Shown here one piece after another: positions 1 through 5,501 of a stretch of DNA of 8,829 nucleotides. Every line of letters starts with the position of its first letter. Position 1 is the first letter of the stretch. The notes beneath the pieces are model-generated. The model saw only the letters and a program-made list of their open reading frames with translations. It had not been told where the DNA came from and searched no databases. Origin of the DNA: Kingella denitrificans ATCC 33394. Its GTDB lineage: Bacteria; Pseudomonadota; Gammaproteobacteria; Burkholderiales; Neisseriaceae. A program made the position numbers and the translations under genes. The stretch spans positions 1,576,423 through 1,585,251 of the forward strand of contig NZ_GL870929.1 in NCBI RefSeq assembly GCF_000190695.1, given 5' to 3'.

Positions 1-1
1 G

Positions 2-280
2 AGGCAGTCACTGGCTAATTATCCTGATATACAAAAAGCCTTCAGCCAACAGAAGCAAAAAATAAAAGAAGATGCAAAAAAAGAACCAGTACCAAATGTA
101 ACGATGGATTATTTGCTAAAACAAGTTAATAATTTGAAGGCTCAGGTACAACGCTTGGAAGAAATTAATGAGCGATATAAACAGCAATTTATTGTATGGC
201 AATATAATGCATATATGCATGGGATGACACAAGATACACTAAATAAGCCTCTTATTGCTGTTAACCGTCAACGTAGGTAA
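2..280 (+). CDS. C-terminal part of a TnpC/DUF6262-like recombinase companion protein (5' end outside window)
   Basis: An open frame enters from the left edge and runs 92 codons to a TAA. After a Lys/Gln-rich stretch comes a leucine-heptad segment (about residues 35-65 of the visible part, from M-D-Y-L-L-K-Q-V) that should form a coiled coil. It is followed by a W-Q-Y-N-A-Y-x-H-G-M block and a basic tail ending N-R-Q-R-R. From memory, this layout (DNA-binding N-terminus, coiled coil, short WxYNAY-like block) resembles the small third protein, TnpC/DUF6262, encoded after two tyrosine recombinases in Tn554-type and similar tripartite elements. If so, two recombinase genes should lie just left of the window. 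The gene is AT-rich but uses CGN arginine codons, so it need not be Gram-positive. The family call is inference; the reading frame itself is clear. Confidence 0.5.
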   Translation, partial: RQSLANYPDIQKAFSQQKQKIKEDAKKEPVPNVTMDYLLKQVNNLKAQVQRLEEINERYKQQFIVWQYNAYMHGMTQDTLNKPLIAVNRQRR

Positions 281-777
281 TTTATAGGATGTAAGGTAAA
301 TTATTTTTACTATAGTAGTCTCTACAAAAGATCGTTTGAAAATCAATTTTCAGACAATCTCTTCACACCTATTAAACTTCTTGATGGGTAGAGTAGAAAA
401 CAATTTTCGTCAACATCTACTTCTTCTGGCCGGAGAGATACAGAAGTTTAATGGCGCGTCAAACACTATTGTACTGAACTACTTTCTGCTCAAGCCCGCA
501 CCCCAACTTGCAGCAGTCTCCACTAAATCTTTATTTTGTTAACAATATGGATTTGCTCAGCTTTACTCACGTCTTGCCGGAGACAAGCACACGGTCATGT
601 ATGCAAAAATTCAAGACTGCTGCATGGTTATTAATCCCAAAGGTATTCCAAAAAATAATTGTGCAAACTAGTTATCGGAACAGGAACGCAATTGAAGTGT
701 AACGCGAAATTTCAGGCAATCTGCATACCTCGCAATGACTGTGGCTGTCTAAACCTCGCCATTTCAGGAATGAACCC
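281..777. other. Region without a confident gene between the tnpC-like gene and the 282-aa gene
   Basis: No frame here has both a convincing start and a recognisable product. Two things are visible. A frame at 366-488 contains V-E-N-N-F-R-Q and Q-K-F-N-G, faintly recalling the end of IS1016/IS1595-type transposases, but it is too weak to call. A 42-codon stop-to-stop frame at 543-671 (Q-Y-G-F-A-Q-L-Y-S-R-L-A-G-D-K and on to I-N-P-K-G-I-P-K) reads like a protein fragment without a start. Base composition is intermediate between the AT-rich left edge and the GC-rich gene that follows. The hexamer GATGTA at 288-293 lies 7 bases after the tnpC-like stop codon. The stretch probably holds insertion debris. 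Confidence 0.4.
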
Positions 778-1626
778 ATGCCAAACACCCACACTCATAC
801 CATCCAATCAACGCATGTCTACGACTGTACAATATCCACTTGTATGCTGGCTGATTGGACCTTCACCCGCTACCACACGCCCGGCAAATCCCAGTATGCC
901 GTGGTGTACGGCACGGTCGCACAAGACGGGTCGGGGCGCTTTGCCGCAGGCAGCCGAATCCGCACCTCGCCCGTTACCCGATGGGCGGCACCGCTGGCTC
1001 ATACGCACAACTCGGTGTATTGCCTGCCAGAGGGTGCAGGCTGCTTTTGCGACCTGCCTGCAACCTTGCAGCCCGCCATCGACTGTTTGGGTATCGATCC
1101 TGCCGAAGCGGCCGTTATCCTGCAAAACGCCTTCATGCAGCCTGCAGATGCTTTGCCTGAAACCGCCTGTTTCGGCGTTCCGGTGATGCGGCCGGTAGGG
1201 CAGAGAGATTTTCCGGTCATCATGGAACATCACATCGCTGCATTACCGTTCTATCCGTTTTGGCGGGACAGCAGCATCGGTTCCGCCCAAAGCCTGATAG
1301 ACGGACAAGCCGCCGTATTTCTGCACGATTGGAACGCATTCTGCCGCCGGTTTGTCCGCACCGGCAGACACCGCGGCCAAACAGGCCACACAGACAACCA
1401 AGCCATAGACGGCCAATACAGCTATTTCGGCCTGCCGATTGTGCATACGTCAGGACAAGACAACGCCCCTGCCGTATCGGAAGCCGACATCGCCAAACTA
1501 CCGTTTTACACCTATTGGCACACCGCCTGCGCTTCCGATGTACATCCATTAACAGACGGCACGCACGTTGTACCCCTTGCCGACTGGGAAGCCTTCTGCC
1601 AACGGTTGGTATTGACCGGCAGATAG
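778..1626 (+). CDS. Hypothetical protein, 282 aa, with a duplicated 66-residue C-terminal module; Neisseriaceae-type DNA
   Basis: This intact frame starts at an ATG eight bases after AGGA (766-769) and is much more GC-rich than the DNA to its right. I do not recognise the product. Residues 132-197 and 217-282 align without gaps, with 29 of 66 positions identical by my count. Both copies start F-G-x-P and share L-P-F-Y-x-x-W in the middle and D-W-x-A-F-C-x-R-x-V-x-T-G-R at the end, joined by a 19-residue linker. The N-terminal 130 residues are different, begin with a His/Thr-rich stretch (N-T-H-T-H-T), and contain six of the ten cysteines before the first module. There is no signal peptide or membrane segment, so a cytoplasmic protein is likely. 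A DUS-like 12-mer lies inside the gene and another just after it, supporting a Neisseriaceae origin. It converges with the lysR fragment. Function unknown. Confidence 0.75.
   Translation: MPNTHTHTIQSTHVYDCTISTCMLADWTFTRYHTPGKSQYAVVYGTVAQDGSGRFAAGSRIRTSPVTRWAAPLAHTHNSVYCLPEGAGCFCDLPATLQPAIDCLGIDPAEAAVILQNAFMQPADALPETACFGVPVMRPVGQRDFPVIMEHHIAALPFYPFWRDSSIGSAQSLIDGQAAVFLHDWNAFCRRFVRTGRHRGQTGHTDNQAIDGQYSYFGLPIVHTSGQDNAPAVSEADIAKLPFYTYWHTACASDVHPLTDGTHVVPLADWEAFCQRLVLTGR
1035..1046 (-). other. DNA uptake sequence, Kingella-type dialect, copy 1
   Basis: Read on the reverse strand this is AAGCAGCCTGCA, a perfect match to what I recall as the AA-king3 DUS dialect of Kingella. DUS 12-mers are bound by the type IV pilus protein ComP and promote uptake of related DNA. 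This copy is inside the 282-aa coding frame (E-G-A-G-C-F). Confidence 0.6.
1135..1146 (+). other. DUS-like 12-mer, one mismatch from the Kingella-type dialect
   Basis: ATGCAGCCTGCA differs from AAGCAGCCTGCA at the second base only. It lies in the 282-aa coding frame and on the opposite strand from copy 1. It could be a chance near-match, but its closeness to two perfect copies makes it worth listing. Confidence 0.3.
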
Positions 1627-1639
1627 GTAGGCAAAAAAG

Positions 1640-1651
1640 TGCAGGCTGCTT
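1640..1651 (-). other. DNA uptake sequence, Kingella-type dialect, copy 2
   Basis: A second perfect AAGCAGCCTGCA (reverse strand) sits 13 bases after the stop of the 282-aa gene, in the gap between two convergent genes. This is a typical place for DUS in Neisseriaceae. A-rich and T-rich flanks around it give weak hairpin potential that may serve as a transcription end. Confidence 0.6.
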
Positions 1652-1712
1652 TTTGTGTTTCAGCATCGTGGAAACTCAGCTTTCTTACAGAAATTTTGTT
1701 GAAGCTTTATTT

Positions 1713-1934
1713 TCAGATGATCTCCATCCGCAGCGCATCCACAATCAGCTTAAACACATTCGAATGCCCGCGGCGGCTGGGGTAATAGAGGTAAAGCGGT
1801 TCGTAAGTCATAGCATACTCAGGCAACAGCTCGACCAGGTGCTCCGAATTGAGTACATCCGCCACGCTCATATGTGCCACCCACGCGATGCCGAGGCCGT
1901 CTGAAACGGCTTGCAGGCGCAGATGATTGTGGCC
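1713..1934 (-). pseudogene. 3' fragment of a LysR-family transcriptional regulator (neisserial)
   Basis: The reverse strand encodes about 74 residues to a TGA at 1713-1715. The frame reads L-Q-A-V-S-D-G-L-G-I-A-W, then L-V-E-L-L-P-E-Y, then L-Y-L-Y-Y-P-S-R-R and F-K-L-I-V-D-A-L-R. This is the standard C-terminal end of a LysR effector-binding domain (A-V-x-x-G-L-G-I-A, then Y-P-S-R-R, then the last helix). The DNA-binding N-terminus and most of the effector domain, roughly 220 residues, are missing because homology stops at the IS3 remnant near 1935. It carries a DUS in its coding sequence and is GC-rich like its convergent neighbour. The family call is strong; the regulated target cannot be told. 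Confidence 0.8.
1894..1905 (+). other. DNA uptake sequence, AG-DUS dialect (Neisseria)
   Basis: AGGCCGTCTGAA contains the full neisserial 10-mer GCCGTCTGAA preceded by AG, which is the AG-DUS form described for several commensal Neisseria. It falls within the lysR fragment, in the V-S-D-G-L codons. Confidence 0.8.
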
Positions 1935-2291
1935 TATTCTGTTGATACAAAGAATAAAGCCGTAGAAATGAAATTACAGGGATATAGTACAAAACAAATA
2001 ATGCAGGAGTTAAACATAAAAAAATGAAACTCAAGTAGAAACATGGTTTAGATGGTATAAAAATGGAGAAACTCATCGTTTCCACCAACAGATAGGAAAA
2101 CAATATTCTTACGAAAAAGGAATGGCTGAACTTTCAGAAATCGATCAATTAAAATTAGAACTAAAAAGAAAAGAAGTTGAATTAGAAATATTAAAAAATA
2201 CAAGGAATTGGAAAGGAAGTGTCGCCTCAAGTAGTTGTATAGTTAGTGGAAGAATTGAAAGATAAATATGCGGTACATTTAATTTGTTCTT
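1935..2291 (+). pseudogene. IS3-family orfA and start of orfB, multiply frameshifted
   Basis: The first frame reads Y-S-V-D-T-K-N-K-A-V-E-M-K and Q-I-M-Q-E-L-N-I, the helix-turn-helix region of an IS3 OrfA, and stops at TGA 2025-2027 after a run of seven A. One frame over it resumes T-Q-V-E-T-W-F-R-W-Y-K-N-G and continues through a leucine-zipper-like stretch (I-D-Q-L-K-L-E-L-K-R-K-E-V-E-L-E-I-L). A run of six A at 2193-2198 shifts the frame again (Y-K-E-L-E-R-K). A further one-base loss near 2221 and an in-frame TAG at 2240-2242 interrupt the start of orfB (V-E-E-L-K-D-K-Y-A-V-H-L-I-C). IS3 elements use programmed frameshifting on A-runs, but at least three separate shifts plus a stop mean this copy is dead. 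Confidence 0.75.
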
Positions 2292-2534
2292 GCCAGTAAA
2301 GGCATACGTCCATCCATGTCTCGCAAGGGAACCAGCATAGATAATGGCATGATGGAGTCCTTCTTTGGTATCTTGAAAACAGAAATGTTTTACGGATTTG
2401 AGAAAAATTTCAAGTCTCTGGATCAACTGGAGCAAGCTATTACCGAGTATATTTTTTACTACAACAATAAACGCATTAAAGCAAAACTAAAAGGACTTAG
2501 TCCTGTTCAGTATAGAACTAAATCCTTTCAATAA
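2292..2534 (+). pseudogene. C-terminal fragment of IS3-family transposase OrfB
   Basis: The frame opens at A-S-K-G-I-R-P-S-M-S-R-K-G and has an internal ATG at 2316. It includes S-I-D-N-G-M-M-E-S-F-F-G-I-L-K-T-E, which supplies the last acidic residue of the DDE catalytic triad, and then Y-Y-N-N-K-R-I and L-S-P-V-Q-Y-R, the family's closing motif. The two catalytic Asp residues and the linker domain are absent. They would have occupied roughly 170 codons between 2290 and 2292, so an internal deletion joined these two points. Inactive. Confidence 0.85.
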
Positions 2535-2541
2535 TATTTTT

Positions 2542-2566
2542 TGTCTAACTTTTTGGGGTCAGTACA
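2542..2566 (+). repeat. Right terminal inverted repeat of the IS3 remnant
   Basis: The 25 bases read TGTCTAAC, T5, then GGGGTCAGTACA. Read inward from the tip this begins TGTACTGACCCC, the usual form of IS3-family ends. It lies 7 bases after the transposase stop codon. I found no matching left end in the window. Confidence 0.7.
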
Positions 2567-2640
2567 ATGACTCATAAATATTTTTTTGCAAGTTCAAATA
2601 CTCCATGAGATTAATAACTTTATTATTTTCGCCAACTTTA

Positions 2641-2801
2641 CTAATCGTATAAACATTCTCCAAATTTCTCAACATCAATTGAGAAATTTGGCTTTTTCCG
2701 TTGCTCAGTTAAAGCGTCCTTTAGTTGTATATTTCCTGTTAATATCCCTTTTGAAGCATAACATTGTTTTCAATGATCGCACCCGATTGTTGACACCCAT
2801 T
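2641..2801 (-). pseudogene. Unassigned reading-frame remnant downstream of cadA
   Basis: On the reverse strand one frame reads G-C-Q-Q-S-G-A-I-I-E-N-N-V-M-L-Q-K-G and then hits a stop. One base over, it continues I-L-T-G-N-I-Q-L-K-D-A-L-T-E-Q-R, then K-K-P-N-F-S-I-D-V-E-K-F and a TAG at 2641-2643. The join falls in a run of purines near 2746-2752, where a single-base loss would explain it. Composition and flow look protein-like, but there is no start and I do not recognise the family. It begins just after the cadA stop, so it may be the tail of a gene left by an earlier recombination. Confidence 0.35.
2660..2697 (+). terminator. Perfect 13-bp hairpin followed by T5, possible forward terminator
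   Basis: CCAAATTTCTCAA (2660-2672) pairs perfectly with 2679-2691 around a 6-base loop, followed by CTTTTT on the forward strand. It could end forward transcription from the IS3 remnant. It also overlaps the codons of the remnant frame at 2641-2801, so it may be a chance palindrome. It has no T-run on the reverse strand and so is not a good cadA terminator. Confidence 0.35.
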
Positions 2802-2808
2802 TTAGAAC

Positions 2809-4938
2809 CTATTCTTTGATTTTCAATAAGCGTAAACTGTTTAATGTTACAAGTAAAGTTGCTCCCATATCAGCAAATATCGCTATCCAAAGTGTTAACC
2901 AACCGGGCATGACCAAAAGTAATGCCACTAATTTAATCGCCAAAGAGAAGGTAATGTTTTGCTTGATGATTGCTAAAGCCTTACGACTTAATTTTATTGT
3001 ATATGGCAATTTACTCAAATCATCAGACATTAAGGCGATGTCAGCCGTTTCTAAAGCTGTATCAGTTCCAGCACCACCCATTGCTACACCAACGGTAGAT
3101 GCCGCAAGGGCTGGAGCATCATTCACGCCATCTCCGACCATCCCCACACTTTGATGTTTTTCTCGAAGTTCTTTAATAAAATTAAGCTTATCTTCTGGAA
3201 GTAAGTCAGCTTTAATATCCGAAACACCAACTTGTTTTCCGATGGCTGTTGCCGTTCTTTGGTTATCGCCTGTTAGCATCACTGTTTCGATTCCCATATT
3301 GTTCAACTTGCCGATAACTTCTTTAGACGATTCCCTCATTTCATCGGCTACGGCAATAAACGAAAGAATTTCTTTTTCTGTTCCTAACACCATCACCGTT
3401 TTACCTTGAGTTTGCATATCGGCAATTTTTTCTTTTTTATCGCTTGAAATGCTTCCGTGTAATTCCTCAAAAAGATTTTGACTTCCCACATAATACATTT
3501 CATTATTTATTTTGGCTTTAACGCCTTTACCTGTAATGGATTGAAAATCCTCTACTGTTACTTCATTGAATTTTAATCCATTTTCTTCTGCTTTTCGCAT
3601 AATCGCTGAAGCAAGAGGGTGCTGCGATCCTTTTTCAATGGCTGATGTTATGGTTATTAATTCATTTTCATTTCTACCATATGTCACAATGTCTGTTACA
3701 GCTGGAATCCCTTTGGTTAATGTTCCTGTTTTATCAAAGGCTATCGCTTTTAAGTGTCCTGCTGCTTCTAAATGGATACCACCTTTAATTAATACACCAT
3801 TTTTCGCTGCATTTCCTATTGCTGTAACCACAGCAACTGGAGTTGAGACTACTAAGGCACAAGGACAACCAACCACTAATACAGCTAATCCTTGATAAAT
3901 CCATTGGCTCCAGTCTCCGCCAAATAATGGTGGAACTACTGCAATTAAAAGAGCTAGTATGACAATAGCTGGTGTATAGTATTTTGCAAATTTATCGACA
4001 AACGCTTGAGAGGGGGCCCGTTCTGCTTGGGCTTCTTCTACCAAGTGAATGATTTTTGAAAGAGTGGTATCTTCAACTCGTTTTGTTACTTTAACCTCAA
4101 GTAACCCTTCTTCATTCAAGGTTCCTGCAAATACTTCATCATTTGTGATTTTCGTTACTGGAACACTTTCACCTGTAATCGCAGCCTGATTTAATGTCGA
4201 TGTACCTTTAACCACTATTCCATCCATTGCTAACTTTTGACCGGGCTTAACTATCATGATGTCTCCAACTTGAATCTCATCAACATGAATCATCATTTCT
4301 TCATTGCCTCGTCGAATTAACGCTTCTTTTGGGGCAATATCCATTAAAGATTCAATAGATTGACGTGCTTTATCCATTGAATAACGCTCTAATGCTTCAC
4401 TAATCGCAAATAGGATAACAACGGTTGCCCCTTCACCCCATTCACCAATAATTGCAGCTCCTATAATGGCAATAGTCATAAGCGTATTCATATCGAAATT
4501 TAATCTGCTTAAATTTTTGAGACCTTTAATAAATAACGAATATCCACCGATTAAAATGGACGCTGCATAACCAATTGTCGGTAGAACATGCTCTTCACCA
4601 TACTGCTCTCCTAAGAACCAGCTAACTACAAGTAAAAGAGCTGATATATATACCTTAATGTTTTCTTTCTGCTTCCAAAAAGGTTCTCCTTCTACCCTTT
4701 GTTCTTTTTCATCTCGAATTTTTAAATTTTCAAATGCTCCTGCTTTTTCTAATTCTTCAATGGTTGTCGTCCCTTTAACATAAACTTTAGATGCTCCGAA
4801 ATTTACTTTCGCATCCTGAACACCGGGAAGTTCTTTAACATTATTTTCAAAAATGGCTGCACAGTTAGTACAAGTAAATCCTTGAACACGATAGGCTTTC
4901 ATTTCTTCTTCGAACTGTTTTGCTTTCCCACTAGACAT
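2809..4938 (-). CDS. cadA: Cadmium/zinc/lead-exporting P1B-type ATPase CadA
   Basis: This 709-aa membrane pump uses ATP to expel Cd2+, Zn2+ and probably Pb2+. It has one N-terminal metal-binding domain with G-F-T-C-T-N-C (C23, C26). The actuator motif T-G-E-S is at 255-258 and the intramembrane C-P-C at 358-360. The phosphorylation motif D-K-T-G-T-L-T is at 402-408, the HP pair at 440-441, T-G-D-N at 556-559 and G-D-G-V-N-D-A-P at 602-609. K669 and D690 in the last two membrane segments match the conserved pair of the Zn/Cd (P1B-2) subgroup. About eight membrane helices are visible, at roughly 95-180, 318-372 and 658-700. Length is near that of staphylococcal pI258 CadA (about 727). The ATG overlaps the cadC stop by 8 bases and has AGAGGTG upstream, so translation is coupled. 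All key residues are present; it should be functional. Confidence 0.95.
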   Translation of the reverse strand: MSSGKAKQFEEEMKAYRVQGFTCTNCAAIFENNVKELPGVQDAKVNFGASKVYVKGTTTIEELEKAGAFENLKIRDEKEQRVEGEPFWKQKENIKVYISALLLVVSWFLGEQYGEEHVLPTIGYAASILIGGYSLFIKGLKNLSRLNFDMNTLMTIAIIGAAIIGEWGEGATVVILFAISEALERYSMDKARQSIESLMDIAPKEALIRRGNEEMMIHVDEIQVGDIMIVKPGQKLAMDGIVVKGTSTLNQAAITGESVPVTKITNDEVFAGTLNEEGLLEVKVTKRVEDTTLSKIIHLVEEAQAERAPSQAFVDKFAKYYTPAIVILALLIAVVPPLFGGDWSQWIYQGLAVLVVGCPCALVVSTPVAVVTAIGNAAKNGVLIKGGIHLEAAGHLKAIAFDKTGTLTKGIPAVTDIVTYGRNENELITITSAIEKGSQHPLASAIMRKAEENGLKFNEVTVEDFQSITGKGVKAKINNEMYYVGSQNLFEELHGSISSDKKEKIADMQTQGKTVMVLGTEKEILSFIAVADEMRESSKEVIGKLNNMGIETVMLTGDNQRTATAIGKQVGVSDIKADLLPEDKLNFIKELREKHQSVGMVGDGVNDAPALAASTVGVAMGGAGTDTALETADIALMSDDLSKLPYTIKLSRKALAIIKQNITFSLAIKLVALLLVMPGWLTLWIAIFADMGATLLVTLNSLRLLKIKE

Positions 4939-5299
4939 TGATCTTCACCTCTTTCTTAAGTGCCAATGCAATCATCATAATTTGTCTGATATGCTCATCA
5001 TCTAATGAATAAAATGCAAGTTTTCCCTCTTTTCGAAACTTAACAATCCCTTGCTTATGGAGCGTTCGCAGGTGATGAGAGGCATTTGCAACCGTAACAC
5101 CTATAATATTTGCAATATCACACACACACAGTTCGTCATCTTGACACAATGCATAGGTAATTTTTGCTCTATTTTTATCTGCAATAGCTTTTAACATTTG
5201 GGCAACACTAGAAATATCTACTGTCTGTAAATTACCTTGTATTCGATTGACCTTTTCTTCGTCATAATAATAAATTTCACAAGTATCTTTTTTAATCAT
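4931..5299 (-). CDS. cadC: CadC, ArsR/SmtB-family metal-responsive repressor of cadCA
   Basis: This 122-aa winged-helix repressor has the same length and start (x-x-K-K-D-T-C-E-I) as CadC of plasmid pI258. CadC dimers block the cad promoter and release it on binding Cd, Pb or Zn. The motif E-L-C-V-C-D (C58, C60) and C7 supply the known alpha3N sensing ligands, and the recognition helix reads V-A-N-A-S-H-H-L-R-T-L. Position 11, a cysteine in pI258, is tyrosine here; that residue is reported as not essential there. In the second (alpha5) site D101, H103 and E117 are kept but position 114 is Leu instead of His, so this site should be incomplete. The start is supported by GGGGTGAG just upstream. 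It is the first gene of the cadCA operon and lies next to its own operators. Confidence 0.93.
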   Translation of the reverse strand: MIKKDTCEIYYYDEEKVNRIQGNLQTVDISSVAQMLKAIADKNRAKITYALCQDDELCVCDIANIIGVTVANASHHLRTLHKQGIVKFRKEGKLAFYSLDDEHIRQIMMIALALKKEVKINV

Positions 5300-5317
5300 A
5301 TTCTCACCCCAATATCA

Positions 5318-5335
5318 TTCAAGTATTTGCTTGAA
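5318..5335 (-). promoter_or_regulatory. CadC operator-like dyad 1, just downstream of the -10
   Basis: TTCAAG and CTTGAA form a perfect 6-bp dyad with a 6-base spacer (5318-5323 and 5330-5335). It begins three bases after the -10 hexamer, over the expected transcription start. This is where the pI258 CadC operator lies, and it has a similar TCAA...TTGA core. Confidence 0.7.
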
Positions 5336-5338
5336 CAT

Positions 5339-5367
5339 AGTATAGCCCTTTTCATTACTTAATTCAA
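5339..5367 (-). promoter_or_regulatory. Sigma-A-type promoter of the cadCA operon
   Basis: On the reverse strand the -35 is TTGAAT (5362-5367) and the -10 is TATACT (5339-5344), separated by exactly 17 bases. The -10 is about 40 bases from the cadC ATG. Operator-like dyads cover the -35 and the start region, fitting tight repression by CadC. Confidence 0.8.
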
Positions 5368-5385
5368 GTGTTTTTTTGAGTGAAT
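5362..5385 (-). promoter_or_regulatory. CadC operator-like dyad 2, overlapping the -35
   Basis: ATTCA and TGAAT bound this 24-base imperfect dyad, with an inner TCAA...TTGA. On the reverse strand it contains CACTCAAA followed by CACTTGAAT, which resembles the pI258 operator more closely in wording than dyad 1 does. Its end is the -35 hexamer, so bound repressor would also block RNA polymerase here. Confidence 0.5.
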
Positions 5386-5501
5386 AAAGAAATTCATAAA
5401 AAAAGACTTGGAGTACCCAATTCTAATAACAAAATAACCAATCTGCATAAGACTTTAAGTACATAACATTATTAGTATTGAACTTGTTGAGGAGGTGCTC
5501 T

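Larger units (their letters stand above)
1935..2566 (+). mobile_element. Decayed IS3-family insertion sequence, left end missing, internally deleted
   Basis: The region reads as an orfA-like protein with several frameshifts (1935-2291), then jumps directly to the C-terminal third of an IS3 DDE transposase (2292-2534). It closes with an inverted-repeat end, TGTCTAAC followed by T5 and GGGGTCAGTACA (2542-2566). Nothing resembling the complementary left end is seen before 1935, where neisserial lysR sequence abuts the sixth or so codon of orfA. A normal IS3 element is about 1.2-1.5 kb, so about half is gone. The element cannot be mobile by itself. Similar elements are common in streptococci and other Bacillota. 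Confidence 0.8.

Noticed and set aside
345..360. Small palindrome TGAAAATCAATTTTCA followed by GACAATC, considered as a degenerate DUS pair
   Set aside because: The match to TTCAGACGGC is partial and AT-rich palindromes of this size are common.
808..1233. Reverse-strand frames opposite the 282-aa gene (141, 74 and 67 aa) and forward frames of 101, 175 and 214 aa
   Set aside because: They overlap the 282-aa gene, which has a ribosome site and an internal domain duplication. The others show no domain or coherent motif and are typical GC-rich shadow frames.
1638..1657. Rho-independent terminator around the DUS after the 282-aa gene
   Set aside because: The A-run and T-run flank the 12-mer, but the pairing is interrupted and the loop would be too small, so only weak hairpin potential was noted.
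1819..2103. Reverse-strand 94-aa frame with a hydrophobic start
   Set aside because: It crosses the lysR/IS3 junction in the wrong frame for both. Its hydrophobicity comes from reading AT-rich IS3 sequence backwards.
2586..2819. Forward 77-aa frame between the IS3 remnant and cadA
   Set aside because: It has no ribosome site, and the reverse strand of the same bases gives more protein-like text in two frames.
3566..3895. Forward frames inside cadA (112 and 109 aa)
   Set aside because: They are antisense to conserved ATPase motifs and have no supporting start signal.
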